Assembly: GCA_003254905.1 (NCBI GenBank)
Contig: QANU01075461.1
Location: 218,329-282,328 of the forward strand
DNA: 64,000 nt
Reading direction: 5' to 3'
Source of the DNA: Nissolia schottii
Taxonomy: Eukaryota > Streptophyta > Magnoliopsida > Fabales > Fabaceae
Shown one piece after another: positions 1 to 10,700 of this stretch (the first letter of the stretch is position 1; the number at the start of each line of letters is the position of its first letter). The notes beneath the pieces were generated by a model. The model was given only the letters and a program-made list of their open reading frames with translations, searched no databases and was not told the origin of the DNA. A program made the position numbers and the translations under genes.

Positions 1-579
1 CCTGAGTAGTGTGGGACGTGGCCTACCATAAACCGCCTCAAAGGGTGTCATCTTGATGCTTGTTTGCTAAGAGGTGTTGTACCAATGCTCGGCCCATTCC
101 AATTCCTTACTCCAGGCTTTGGGATTATCAAAGCAAAAGCATCTTAAATACAACTCTAAGCACTTGTTTAGAGCTTCAAATTGTCCATCTGTTTGAGGAT
201 GGTACGATGTGCTCATGGCTAGTTGCGTACCCTGTAATTTGAATAAATTCTGCCACAATGCGCTGGTAAATACCTTATCCCTATCTGATATGATGGACTT
301 AGGCAGTCCATGAAGCTTCACAATGTTCTTCATGAATGCCTCAGACTTAAGAAGGCAGAAATGGCCATAATTGGACAACCTATCTACCACAACCATGATG
401 GTTGCGTACGTGTGGGATGGTGGTAGGCCAATAATGAAGTCCATGGCGACATCTTCCCAAATTTGCTGTGGAATTGGGAGAGGTTGTAATAGTCCAGCTG
501 GCAAGTGGTTCACTATCTTGGCTTGCTGGAAAATGTGACAGTTCCTCACATACTCTTTGTTTGTATCATATTTGGCCAC
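1..579 (-). pseudogene. Ty3/gypsy integrase core, decayed
   Basis: Open frame of 170 residues matching the DDE integrase of Ty3/gypsy elements. The first catalytic Asp is in DVAMDFI, the second in ISDRDKVF, and the Glu in TDGQFEALNK follows the YHPQTDGQ motif typical of the family. About 15-20 residues seem to be missing between the first and second Asp (LLKSEAF runs directly into MKNIVKLHGLP), so the fold is probably broken. In a live element the protein inserts the cDNA into chromosomes. The frame ends near position 67; further integrase sequence probably lies left of the window. Confidence 0.85.
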
Positions 580-599
580 AAAAACTGACTGTTGATTCT

Positions 600-1095
600 T
601 GCAATAGTCCTCACCGAGCTAGCATGTCCTCCAATAGGTGAGGAATGGAATTCCTGTATGATGGCTTGTATCAATTCTGCTCTTTCAGGAATACATATCC
701 TGTTCTTGTACAACAATATTCCTTCTTGACCTCTGTAATTGCTATAAGAGTTGGTTCCCTCAATGCAGCCTTGTAGTATCAGTTTTAGTTTAGCATCTTG
801 TTGCCGCTCCCGTTTAATTTCCTATAGGAAAGAGGGCTTAGGTTCTGACCATGCCATTAGTTGGGAATGAGAGGGGGCATTAGCTGCCTTACTATCCACC
901 CCCGGCTTGTATTCAATGCAGAACTCAAATCCCAGTAGTTTTGGTAACCACTTTTGCTGCTCCGGAGATTGAATGCCCTGGTCCATGAGATTTCTTATGC
1001 TCTTTTGGTTTGTCCTAATTGTGAGCTGGTGACCAAGGAGGTAATGTCAAAATTTAGCGACAACCTTTGAGATGGCATATAACTCTTGCATAAGT
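600..1095 (-). pseudogene. Ty3/gypsy RNase H end and H2C2 linker, decayed
   Basis: Not one open frame, but conceptual translation of the minus strand shows the end of RNase H (a segment like LMQELYAISKVVAKF, then LGHQLTIRTNQKSIRNL and FEFCIEYKPG). This is followed by the linker and the start of the integrase zinc-binding region (EFHSSPIGGHAS). In-frame stops and a probable frameshift interrupt it. It sits directly after gag sequence, which is the evidence for an internal deletion that removed protease and most of reverse transcriptase. Confidence 0.7.
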
Positions 1096-1289
1096 GGTTA
1101 AAGTAACAGGTTTGGGAAGGAGTGGTGGTAGGTTTGAGGTATAAATTGGTTTGGGCTGGTTGTATGGGTTTTGTTTGATATGTAGGAATGGGGTTTATTG
1201 GTGGGGTACTTGTGGCTCAGGGTTTTCGGTGGTGTAGGGAGTGTTTGACAGGGGTCTGCATACAGCTTGGCCAAGGCCATTACTCTGAG

Positions 1290-1751
1290 CAAGGTTGGAG
1301 GGCTCTGGACAATGACATCTCTGTGGACAATGACCCTGTTTGCTAAAGCAGTGAACTCAGTGCAATAAGTTCTGATAGAATCATTTTGTGTTAGCTTAAA
1401 CAGAGCTGCACTAGGACAATGAAATTTTGAATGGCATCAACCAGATCATGCCATGTATTAATTAAATTGTTTCTATCAAGCATTTGAAACCATGGGATGA
1501 TAGTACCATCTAGATGCACTGAAGCTATAGTAATGTGATCTTCATCAGGTATAGCATAATTATCAAAAAATTGTTCTGCCTTAAACAACCAATTTGTATG
1601 ATCTTTTCCATCAAACTGGGGAAAATCGAGTTTAACACTTCTTACTTGGAATGGTCGATGCACAGCTGAGGGGGGGAATCGGTGATGAGTTCTTTCCAAG
1701 GGCTGAGACGTGGAGTCCGAGCTGCTGCACATTCTGGGCCAGGTTGTCCAC
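1290..1751 (-). pseudogene. Ty3/gypsy gag, central part (after insertion point)
   Basis: Contains the retrotransposon gag core: VKLDFPQFDGKDHTNWLFKA, then an EQFF segment, HLDGTIIPWFQ, and W-H-D-L-V in the usual order. The reading frame shifts between the part ending near 1751 and the FDGKDHT part. At 1751 the frame is cut by solo LTR D. The bases on both sides, less the duplicated TCCAC, join to keep an open gag frame with the N-terminal piece at 6078-6226, so the insertion hit coding sequence. Gag forms the virus-like particle in active elements. Confidence 0.8.
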
Positions 1752-2259
1752 TGTAACACCCTAACTAGCTGTTTACGCTTAAGTCGCAAACAATGCTCAC
1801 TAGTTTGTCACTTTCTCAATTGGAATACCTTTAGTCCTATAATTGCTTTCAAAATTATCCTTTACTGAAAATATGGACCAATTTAAAACTTTTTCTTTTG
1901 TTATTAAAACATAAAGTATGAGCCACGCATACTAAATAAGACATATATATACATATATGCAAACGATAGAGTCTCAAAGACTTAGGCGTTCAACATAACA
2001 ACAGATAATAACTCAAAACAATCCATAGAAAACATAACTTACATATATTCATGTTGGTCCAAGAACAGATACATGATTAGTTATATACATACATATACAT
2101 TTATTGCACATAAGAAGCTAATGGCATATCTAATCCATTTAGCTAATACAAAATACAAACGCCTAATCGTCACGATACGCAAGTAGAAATCATAATTTCT
2201 TTGCTCCCATGGAGTGTCCTAACACCATGACGTCCACCTACGTCAATTTGATAAAGATC

Positions 2260-2949
2260 TCAGACATTTTGGTAATGACCGGAGATCCCTACGTTCAATC
2301 CTCCCGTGAAATGCTCAATGGTCGTCAGAGTCACCGTGCTCAGCATCCTTCTGCGATGCCTCCTCATTTGAGTCCTCCTCCTCGGGTCCTCCTCCTCAGG
2401 GGAATCTTCTACAAGTGAGTCATACTCTTTGGATATCCAACCCGCGTTAGCTGCTCTATATGAACCCAAGTGACTGGGGGAAAAACCTGAAGGTCCCGCC
2501 TCTGCGTCATGTGTCCAAGTGGCAAATGTGCGTCCGAACATGGGAATAACCCTTTTTCTTGTTGTTCGACACGTGCGCTGACCCGCATACTCTGGCAGGG
2601 GTCTAACAGCTAGAGTAAGGCCTGGACCCATCTTGATAATCTTCTCGGGCATGTCAGGCTCAGTGTCCTCAATGACAATTGGAGCATCCGAATGTGAACT
2701 TGGGCCTCGGGAGGTATGTGGAGCCATCTAATCCGGCGTATCCTGAGGTAAAGATGAATGAGAAAGTGTCGGATGATACGGCGGAACTAGTGATGGGACA
2801 GGTGATGGGATAGGTCTTGTTGGCGGTGGAGTGACTTGTGCGTCAGCGAACTCTACGGAAACAAATATCGTGACAATCCCAGTGACGGGGTCAACCCCCG
2901 TGTCCGAATGCAGTGTCCGAACCCTGCGGTTCCTCGGTGGATTCACCAT
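2260..2949 (-). CDS. ORF inside solo LTR D, function unknown
   Basis: Two reading frames in the same phase, 73 codons (2949-2728) and 155 codons (2727-2260), separated by a single TAG directly followed by ATG. If the TAG is a later nonsense change, the original product was about 229 residues. The first ATG lies 6 bases after the 3'-splice-like CAG. The N-terminal part is Arg-rich then Pro-rich (VRTLHSDT, VDPVTG, SVEF, TPPPTRP); the second part has an acidic run (EDSPEEEDP) and a basic run (RRRTQMRRHRRR). No known domain was recognised. A related frame occurs in copy E at 32405-32518, supporting real coding origin. It resembles neither gag nor pol. Confidence 0.5.
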
Positions 2950-4139
2950 GCTCTCCTGGAATCATAAATGAATGGGAGTGAGAACATTGCATCGTCAGTG
3001 GGAATCCTAGGGGCATAACTATCCATTTTTGATTCATTTATGTTACAGGCCGCTCAGGGGTCTCTAGGTGTCAAAGTTTACTAAAATCCCTACTTATTTT
3101 AATCCATACTAGTCCTGAGCAACTTTATCTAATTTACTAGGTGATCGGGGGAATTCTAATCGTGCATTACCTATATAGAAAAGGTTATCGTGCTTTCTAA
3201 TCCTAATCGCTTGAGTATCGTGACGTTGGATCACGTACTCCCGTACCTTAGAAACCTCGTAAAGGCAGTCTTGTGAAATCCTTTTTCACTTGCCATTGCC
3301 TTATAGCGTATACATATATTATTATCATATACATACAACACATATCATGCATGAAGGGATTTTTGTGTTTGTCTTTGTCTCAGTAAACAAACAAGATTTT
3401 TGTCACTGTATCTCATTATTTCTGTTTTATCTCAACAAACAAACGTTGCCTTATTGATGATTTAAATGAATTACATCGAGGCCATTGAGACCAAAATGAG
3501 CATGGCACACCAACCAATAGGCAAAAATATCGAATTGGCCTACATGGAGGTCTCCTAAATGACTAACCAACACCTACAACCTAGATAGAAAGGGAGATAG
3601 GTTTTCTTGAGCTCTCAAACTCTTTGCTAATTCACAGGAGATTTAAGCCTGCTTTCTCAGCATTGACCATTCTATCTTGCAAGAATGGTGAGGGTCGTGT
3701 TCATTGACATGCCAAGAGAAGGGGATTTCCTATTATATAACTAAGTACATATCTTCAAGGTACATCGAACCCATTGTGGCCAGAACCTTCTTAAGATCTT
3801 GTTCATTCTCTATGTTCAGTTATTATCTTTACATATTTACGTGATTGAACTTCTACTTATCTAAGGTTGCCTTAACACTCTAATGGCAACACATTTCCTA
3901 ATGATGCATAATAATAATTTAGTACATATATCAGTGTTATTTGCACATAATAATCATGAGCTTAAAAACTAAAGTGCACTTGTGTTCTCGGGATATTCGT
4001 ATTCTCAGGCACTCTTAATAAATTAATCTCTTAACTTCTTTTGAGGCTCCTTGTAGCCCTTAACTTAACCTTTGAGGCATTTCCTCATCATATTCTGTAA
4101 TTTTCCTTTATATGTGCCTTAAGCACTTAAAACATATTC

Positions 4140-4740
4140 TTATCTTTTACTTCTGTACTCTTGCACTCTCAAAACCCTAATTTTACATTCTAATTCTTTT
4201 ATACTCACATTTCCATATTAAACTTATTTATCCCGCTTACACATACTTAAACCAAATTCTTGCACTCTCCTCTTAAACTCTCAAGACCCTAATCCTATCA
4301 ATTTCCTCTTTAAACCAAATTACCCTAAACTCATGCACCCTCGTGCTCTTGATTTCTTTTTCACTTTTTGACAATGCACTAACTAAAACCCTAAACCCTA
4401 TACTTAAGTATGAACCCAAATTTACCATTTATGCACATGTACTCTCCAAACTCATTTTCTAACTTCAAAACTTACTCAAATCCTCTAAATCTCACTTGCA
4501 AGAACCAAAACCCTAATCTTACCATACTTAAGCTCTCAAACCCGAATTGACCTTGTATGCATATGCACTCTCAAAACTCATTTTTTCTTATCTTGAAACC
4601 TCACTCAAAAACCCGCAAACTCACATGCATGGACAAACTCTAATCTTGCTATATTAATGCATCAAACCCGAATTGCTAATGATGTGTGTGTACCCTCCAA
4701 AACCTATTTTCCTTAGCTTAATTTTCACTCAAATTTCTTA
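4140..4740 (-). repeat. Imperfect tandem repeat in LTR D
   Basis: Diverged repeats of roughly 110-130 bp. On the plus strand each carries the theme CACTCTCAAAACCCTAAT, then CTCATTTTCT and an ACTCAAA segment. Three to four units can be followed. They lie inside the stretch between the donor-like and acceptor-like sites of copy D and are absent from copies A, B, C and E. Confidence 0.55.
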
Positions 4741-5426
4741 ACTCTCATGCCTTTAGATATCCCTGAAAACACAATAGCACAATTTAGTTTCTTAGGAGAA
4801 CAAACACATAATCTTAATCAAAACAATAAACACAAGAAATAATCACAATCAAACCACTTAAGTAGTGGGTGTTTTCGGATTACCCACTCTTTAGAAAACT
4901 TGAAGAACTCCTTGGATGGCTTTGGTGTGGCACCAAAGCTTGCATGCAAGGACTTCAAAGGATGATGATGGTGGCAGTTTTGATGATGTTCTTGAAGCAA
5001 ACTTTGCTTGGCCTTTGTTTCCTCCTTGGCCTAGCTTTGCGTGCTCCTTGCTTGGCTTGTTGATGGAGGTTGATTAGCAACATCTTGCCATGGTTTTCCT
5101 TTGATTTCCTTAAGGGAAAATGAAAGGAAAAGAGTTGAGTATGTGTGGGATGTGAGCTCGGTTTTGCTCAAGGAAGAAAGCAAGGAAAGTGAATAAAGAA
5201 ATGAATGAAATCGTGATGAGCACAAGCAATGCTTGCTACAGTTTGCTATGGCTTTGTTTTGCTCACAATGTATAGAGAAAGAAAAGGAATTGAATGAGCA
5301 AAGGAAGCTTGGAAGAGCTTCGGTTTACACTTAGCAAGAAAGCAAAGAAAGTTAAGAGAAATGGAGTTAGGAAACAAAGAAATGGAAGCCGTGAGGTAGC
5401 AAAGCTTTGCTACGGCTTTGCTTGGC

Positions 5427-5434
5427 TATTTATA
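5427..5434 (-). promoter_or_regulatory. LTR promoter TATA box, copy D
   Basis: TATAAATA on the minus strand, about 645 bp inside the 5' end of the LTR. The identical octamer occurs at the corresponding place in copies A, B and C, about 555 bp inside. Conserved position in separate copies supports a Pol II core promoter at the U3/R boundary. Confidence 0.65.
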
Positions 5435-6077
5435 ATGGAAATAGATTGAAATGATAGTGAGTGAGTGCTGGTGGTTTAATTTCAGTTTGCTGAAGTTAAT
5501 TTTTGTGAAATTAAATTAAAGAAAATTGAAGGAACAAGGGTGCATGGCCGTGTATGATGTGGTGTGTTTGCATGTAAGTTTCTTGCCTTGATTTAAGGCA
5601 TGGGTTTGGCTATTAGAGCAGATTTGGTGCTGCATGTTCAGCTCTCTTGCTGACCATGGTAAATGTGTGTGTTTTGGCCGTGTGTTTGTGTATTTTGTCT
5701 CATAAATTTTCCATGCATGTGTGGCGACATGTGTTGCCATACATGCGTGGTGATTAAACGGAGATCCTATAAAATTTTTCTAGCATAAGAACATCATCAA
5801 CTAATCTTTCTAATGAGGTAATTAAATTAATCAATGGTACTTGTGAATCAACTTACATAAAAGTGTGTTTCACTAATACTGTTTAGAAATTAATTCAATT
5901 CCGGCGATAAAAGATAATTGATTCTGAGGGCTCGCAAATTCCCGCGAGGACTCGAAACTATTACCTTGATAGCTATTCTTGAAATAGCATAGTGATTTAG
6001 ATTCTAAATCCTAATAAATCACTCTTACATAATTATCTAGTTTGCGAAATAATTGCTAATGGAAGTGGAGTGTTACA

Positions 6078-6298
6078 TCCACCGATTGGGTGATTCCCAT
6101 CATCATCCTTTCTAAATTATCCATTCGGTTGGAAGCAGCGATTTCCTTGTTGTCAATTGCATCATAGATCTTCTTGATTTCAGCAGCTTGCTCCTTAGAT
6201 CTGGTATGCTCAGCAATGGAAGTCATGATGAAAGCACCAAATTGTAATGATCTTAATTTCCCAAAAATGTCTATTACAGTAAGTAATTCCAAAAGCAA
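6078..6298 (-). pseudogene. Ty3/gypsy gag, N-terminal part (before insertion point)
   Basis: Short frame with the typical gag leader: a Met at about 6226 followed by a Lys/Glu-rich helix and NRMDNLERMMMG, which looks like a short coiled coil. The coding sequence is interrupted at the TCCAC target duplication by solo LTR D and continues at 1751. Upstream codons back to 6298 are open but do not look like gag. Confidence 0.7.
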
Positions 6299-6834
6299 AG
6301 TAATCTGTCACTTCAACGGAATTAATAAATTTTCAACAACGGTGAAAGGAAAAATTGCAAGAGAAATGGAGTTATGAAGGAAGCTTGGCCATCAATTCCA
6401 GCAACAGAACCTAAATTAAAAGGGGATTGGGTGTTAGAAGAGAGATAGGGAAAATCACAGAGAAAATAAGAGGAATTTTCAGATGAGAAGAATTATTAGA
6501 TGAGGGAAAGAGATTTTACTTTGCAATTCCATGCCATTCTCCTCAGGCCTCTGCTCCTTTTATGGGCTCGTCACTTGCTCACAAAATCCTTGAGTATTCG
6601 GTTACGCTCTCTCTCTTTGGCCCTTCTCAGAACATGCTCCGTGCCTTGTGCATCGTCATGGTTGCCTTCCGCATTTGTAACAAACTCCTCATTATGCTTG
6701 CTGACGTGGCTCAAAGCTCGTTGTGTACGCACTACGTATATTCACTGTATTGGCCTCCTGATTCATTGTAGATTGACCATGTACAGGTGTGTTTGGGCTA
6801 TATCCGAAAGTTTTCGGACCGTGAAAACATGAAA
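6299..6834. other. Probable 5' leader/LTR of the gypsy element, no gene
   Basis: Sequence upstream (on the minus strand) of the gypsy gag start. It should contain the leader and 5' LTR, but no convincing primer-binding site or TG...CA terminus was found. The open frames at 6500-6832 have no recognisable domain. Confidence 0.35.
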
Positions 6835-6930
6835 ACATGGTCCTTGATAGGACACTATGGCGTTGCTTGATCCATGTAGCCTACCTCACGTAGTGGGATA
6901 AGCCTCAGTTGTTGTTGTTGTTGTTATTGT
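6835..6930 (+). mobile_element. SINE 3' fragment with (TTG)n tail
   Basis: Carries GGACACTATGGCGTTG, then TTGATCCATGTAGCC, ACGTAGTGGGATAAG and a (TTG)n tail. This order of motifs is typical of the 3' part of a widespread plant SINE group (Au-like). The 5' Pol III promoter part is not recognisable, so it is a 5'-truncated copy. A second, inverted copy of the same tail lies in MAP65 intron 2 (24140-24255). Confidence 0.6.
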
Positions 6931-7714
6931 CTGAGCAAAAAATATTTTAAATACTAAATAATTTACAATGATATGGACCCTTTGAAAATTAGTATGTTTT
7001 GATACATGAATCTATTTAAAATGCTTTTTATCAAAAAGAAAAAGAAGAAAAAATCTATCTATCTACAATGCTTCATATATTTTGAAAGGGGTTTAAAAAG
7101 CATTGAAAATTGGTAGTTTGACATAAAAAAAAATTTAAGATAGTATTATTAATCTTGAATTTTGTACATATATATGCCGTCCTCGTGTATTGTAAATTTT
7201 TTAAGTTGGTGTGTCCCCATGTCTTGTGTCCGTGTCAGTATACATAGATCTATTTTACATCTCTAGTAAATGTGTTGAACTGAGCATCTTGAACTTTCTC
7301 CTATTTACAGTTGTTTTAAAATTGATTAATCATTTATTGGATCTTTTTGTGATTTTACTTGGCACTAAAAAGCTTGGAAAGAAATGTTTGTTAGTGTTTT
7401 CGTTATACGGCTTTGGATATTTTGGTTCTAAGTTTCTTGAACGTGGAGTAAGTTGTGCATGAAAAGCCAATAAACACATCAACAATATGAGGCTGGTTAC
7501 ACCCTAAGCAAATGAGGCCTTATGTTCTGTGATATACCAAACCAGATTACACCATATATGAACATTTAAAAATCAACATCTGACCATGTTCTTGATGGTC
7601 TAGAAAACTCCTTATTTCTTCCTTCTACTTTTAACTTCCCTGCTTAGAAGCTATATCTTTTGAGAAACTCTTGTAGTGCTTGTTAACAGTATTTTGCTTT
7701 GATTTTTATGTCAG
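6931..7714. other. Non-coding, probable intron of the DUF3754 gene
   Basis: A/T-rich sequence between the SINE and the first visible DUF3754 exon. The preceding exon of that gene was looked for and not found. The open frame at 7211-7462 shows no similarity I recognise and lacks a convincing splice context. Confidence 0.4.
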
Positions 7715-10700
7715 ATCAGCAATATTACTTGATGTAGTTGCCATAAGTGCCCTTATTATATATGGAAGTCGTGTGGTTCTAGGCTACAAACAAACATGGG
7801 ATCGGTATCAGGTAATTAACATAATATTTTCTTGTGGTATTGAAAATTATTATGCTATAAGATTATGAAAATGTTGTTCTTCAATCCACATTTTGTGGAA
7901 AGGAAAATATCTGAATTGTGAAGAATGTTATATTGCAGCTATTAGTCAACAAGACACTTTATGAAAAAACATTAGCAAGTGGCTTTGGCACGGTGCATTT
8001 TCTTCTAGATGCTTCTGAACAGCAGCAAGTGAGCAACTTCATCTCTTATTCTTTCTGTGCATTAATGCTCTCATGTTATGTGGACAAATTGGTGCTTATT
8101 TATTTGGGTTTTGCTATCCAGTGCCTTAGGGCACTGGTTAAGAAGCATTTATTACTATAATATACTCTCAATAATACTTTTTTTCTTGTTTGTATCATTT
8201 AATTGTTTCCACTAACTAAAACTTTTATACAACTAAATTAAGCATTCCAATTACTCTCATTTTAGTAGTAGAACTTCACCCCACTAGACTGAGCATGCAA
8301 CATCCATTTCCTGCCACCATAAAATTAGTGAGGATGGATAGATGGATGCAAGTGACATATGGTGGCAAAACTCATAACAAAGAATTTTCCAAAATAAAAT
8401 TATACAAGTATCTGAATTAAAATATAAAAAATAAAAATCAACGTTGACCAAATAAAATTGTTACATGTAGTTAGACATTTATTACATGCAATTAGAGACT
8501 AGTTATATTTGGACGAAGGGTTCATCCTTCAAGGTTTAGGGTTTAGAGATTAAGGTTTAGAAACCACAACCCTATGAATGAAGGATGAACCCTTCATCTG
8601 AATATAATTAGTCTCTAACTAGTTGTAACGACTCTCTAATTGCATGTAATAATCTCTAACCACGCGTAACAATTTCATTTGGTTGATGTTGTTTTTTTAT
8701 TTATAGAAAAGTAGATATGGAGACGAAAAACAAACATTGTAAATCTATGCTTTAATGATGAATAAAAATTGATGGTATAGAGAATAGATTAAAGGAGGGA
8801 AGAAGGTTAAAAGGTAACTAAAGGATCTCTAAATCTCTAAAATGCGTCAGAGGTTCAACAACGTATTCATTTATTAGCGTAGATGCACCGAACAGGTAGT
8901 GGGAAGGCTAATTTGGTCATGTTAAAATTTAATTAGTAAGAAAAATTAATTGGGAATCATATTAAATGATATAAGCTAGGAAAGAGTGTTAGTGGAAGTA
9001 TATTCTAGCAATAATGCTCCTTAACAAGTGCCCTGGATAGCAATTTATTTATGTATTTATATTTTTGCCTTAATAAAATTATTAGAAGTGTTTGAATGAT
9101 TTTGTTTAGTGTTTATAAAAAAAAATGGTTGATTTCCAAACTATTGAATCATATAAATGTTTCTTGCTTCGATTGGCCTTGAAGAAGACTTAAGTGATAA
9201 AATTTTAGGAATCGTGTAATTAAGCTGGGGTTAGATGCTGAATTTTCTAAACTGAAAATCAGATAAGGATATACTCCCTCTGTTTCCTATTGTTAGTCCA
9301 TTTTGCTTTTTTAGATTCATTGATAATTCAATGCATCTGAACACAATTATGAATGTAAAAAAGCAAATCATCTAGACACAGTTGTCCAGATGCATTAAAT
9401 TATCAATAAATTTAAAAAATCAAAAGGAACTACCGTTGGGGAACGGAGAGAGTACTTTCTTAGTAGAAGTGGTTCGATCTCAGTGAATATCAACCAAGAA
9501 TTACCCATGAATGGGTAAATTACATTGATACTCCCTCTATTTTAGTAAATTACGCTCACCTCCCCTAAAGAACACTAATATCCCCTAATGAGAACAGAGT
9601 TAGACATTGTGAGATTTCTTGATGAATCAAAGATTATAAACATGAAAAAATAACAAAAGACTGAGAATAATGTAGAATTGTATTACTTGATTGTTGTATT
9701 GAATGTCTGAGTACATGAAGTTATGCATATAAATAGGCTTAGGGAAATAAATCAATGATAATAACAACATCAAACGAGATCGAACTTACATCAATATAAA
9801 ATTAATCTAGGATATACTAAATTAGTAATTTATTCTAACACCCACCCTTAAATTTAAGCTCCTCAAGCTTAAGCTTGTGACACTTCCGTGGAGGTTGCCC
9901 AAGAGGTGTCCGACGCCAACAGCGATTAATCCCCTTCGAGGCTTCGAGATCATTGAAGTGGGTATGCCTCTCCTAACAAAGCTACACATCGCCAGGAACC
10001 CCTGACCAAATGCATGCGGAAGCCAATCATCTACCAACTATATCGAGCTTTGTTGGTACTAAAAAACCTTAGGAAGGGTTACCAATAGTGCTACATCAAT
10101 ATGTGACATGTCAGCATTAAGAGGAATATGTGGTTGCCACGTCAATAGGGTACAGTCACGTTAGCAGCAACGTCAACTGGACCAGGATTAGTCAAACTAG
10201 GTAAGGGGGGCGAGTCTGGGCAGTGGGTCATGAGCGTGGGACACGAACACATAGTGGGTCAGGTTTTTTTTTTTTGGGTGAATCTGGGCTTCATGTGGAT
10301 CTGGGTTGTGGAAGCGGTTGCGCTCATGCTAAAATGTGGAGCATGATAAGGCCATACACGTGTCGGGAGCGAAGCATGTCTATTCACGAATTTGGAGACA
10401 CGTTGGACCATGAGCACAATCTTTGAGACATGCGTGACGGCATGTGTAGAGGCGGGAGGTGACGAAAATTCACAGGCAAACTAGGAGAAGGACGACAAAC
10501 GTGATGGTGGCGGCGATGTGGCAAATTGAGGTTCGAAAGATGGAGAACTGGAGAGCCCAGATCAAGACTTTTGGGAAGAAGGAATGTCACACGCACAAAA
10601 CCTTGAGGCAGCATGTGACAACGCGTGGGCACTCGGAATGTAATGATATTTCGTCGATAGTCATGGTGGAGGATAGCGGAGGCGGTGGTTTGGGCGGTGT

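Larger units (their letters stand above)
1..1751 (-). mobile_element. Ty3/gypsy retrotransposon remnant, 3' segment
   Basis: Minus-strand remains of a Ty3/gypsy element running off the left window edge. Reading leftwards from 1751 it holds the central part of gag, then a jump to RNase H, the connecting region, an H2C2-type zinc-binding segment and the integrase core. Protease and most of reverse transcriptase are absent, so the copy has a large internal deletion and cannot be autonomous. The same element continues at 6078 on the other side of solo LTR copy D, which landed inside gag. Gag-first order with integrase last is the Ty3/gypsy arrangement. The lineage within gypsy was not resolved. 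Confidence 0.85.
1752..6077 (-). mobile_element. Solo LTR, copy D of long-LTR family (4326 bp)
   Basis: Ends are TG...CA on the minus strand: TGTAACACTCC at 6077 and the complement of TGTAACACCCTAAC at 1752. It is flanked by a perfect 5-bp target duplication, TCCAC at 1747-1751 and 6078-6082. No second LTR or internal region accompanies it, so it is a solo LTR. It shares its plan with copies A, B, C and E: a TATA box at 5427-5434, a GTGGGTAA donor-like site near 4880-4887, and a 3'-splice-like TTTATGATTCCAG ending at 2956, followed by an open frame. It is about 1 kb longer than A-C because of that coding stretch and private repeats. Confidence 0.88.

Noticed and set aside
4385-4410. Telomere-like CCCTAAACCCTA
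   Set aside because: Fewer than three units, within a diverged LTR repeat rich in ACCCTAA-like words; not a telomere or a useful interstitial array.
7211-7462. 83-codon hydrophobic frame as an upstream DUF3754 exon
   Set aside because: Does not resemble the expected preceding DUF3754 segment and lacks matching splice sites.
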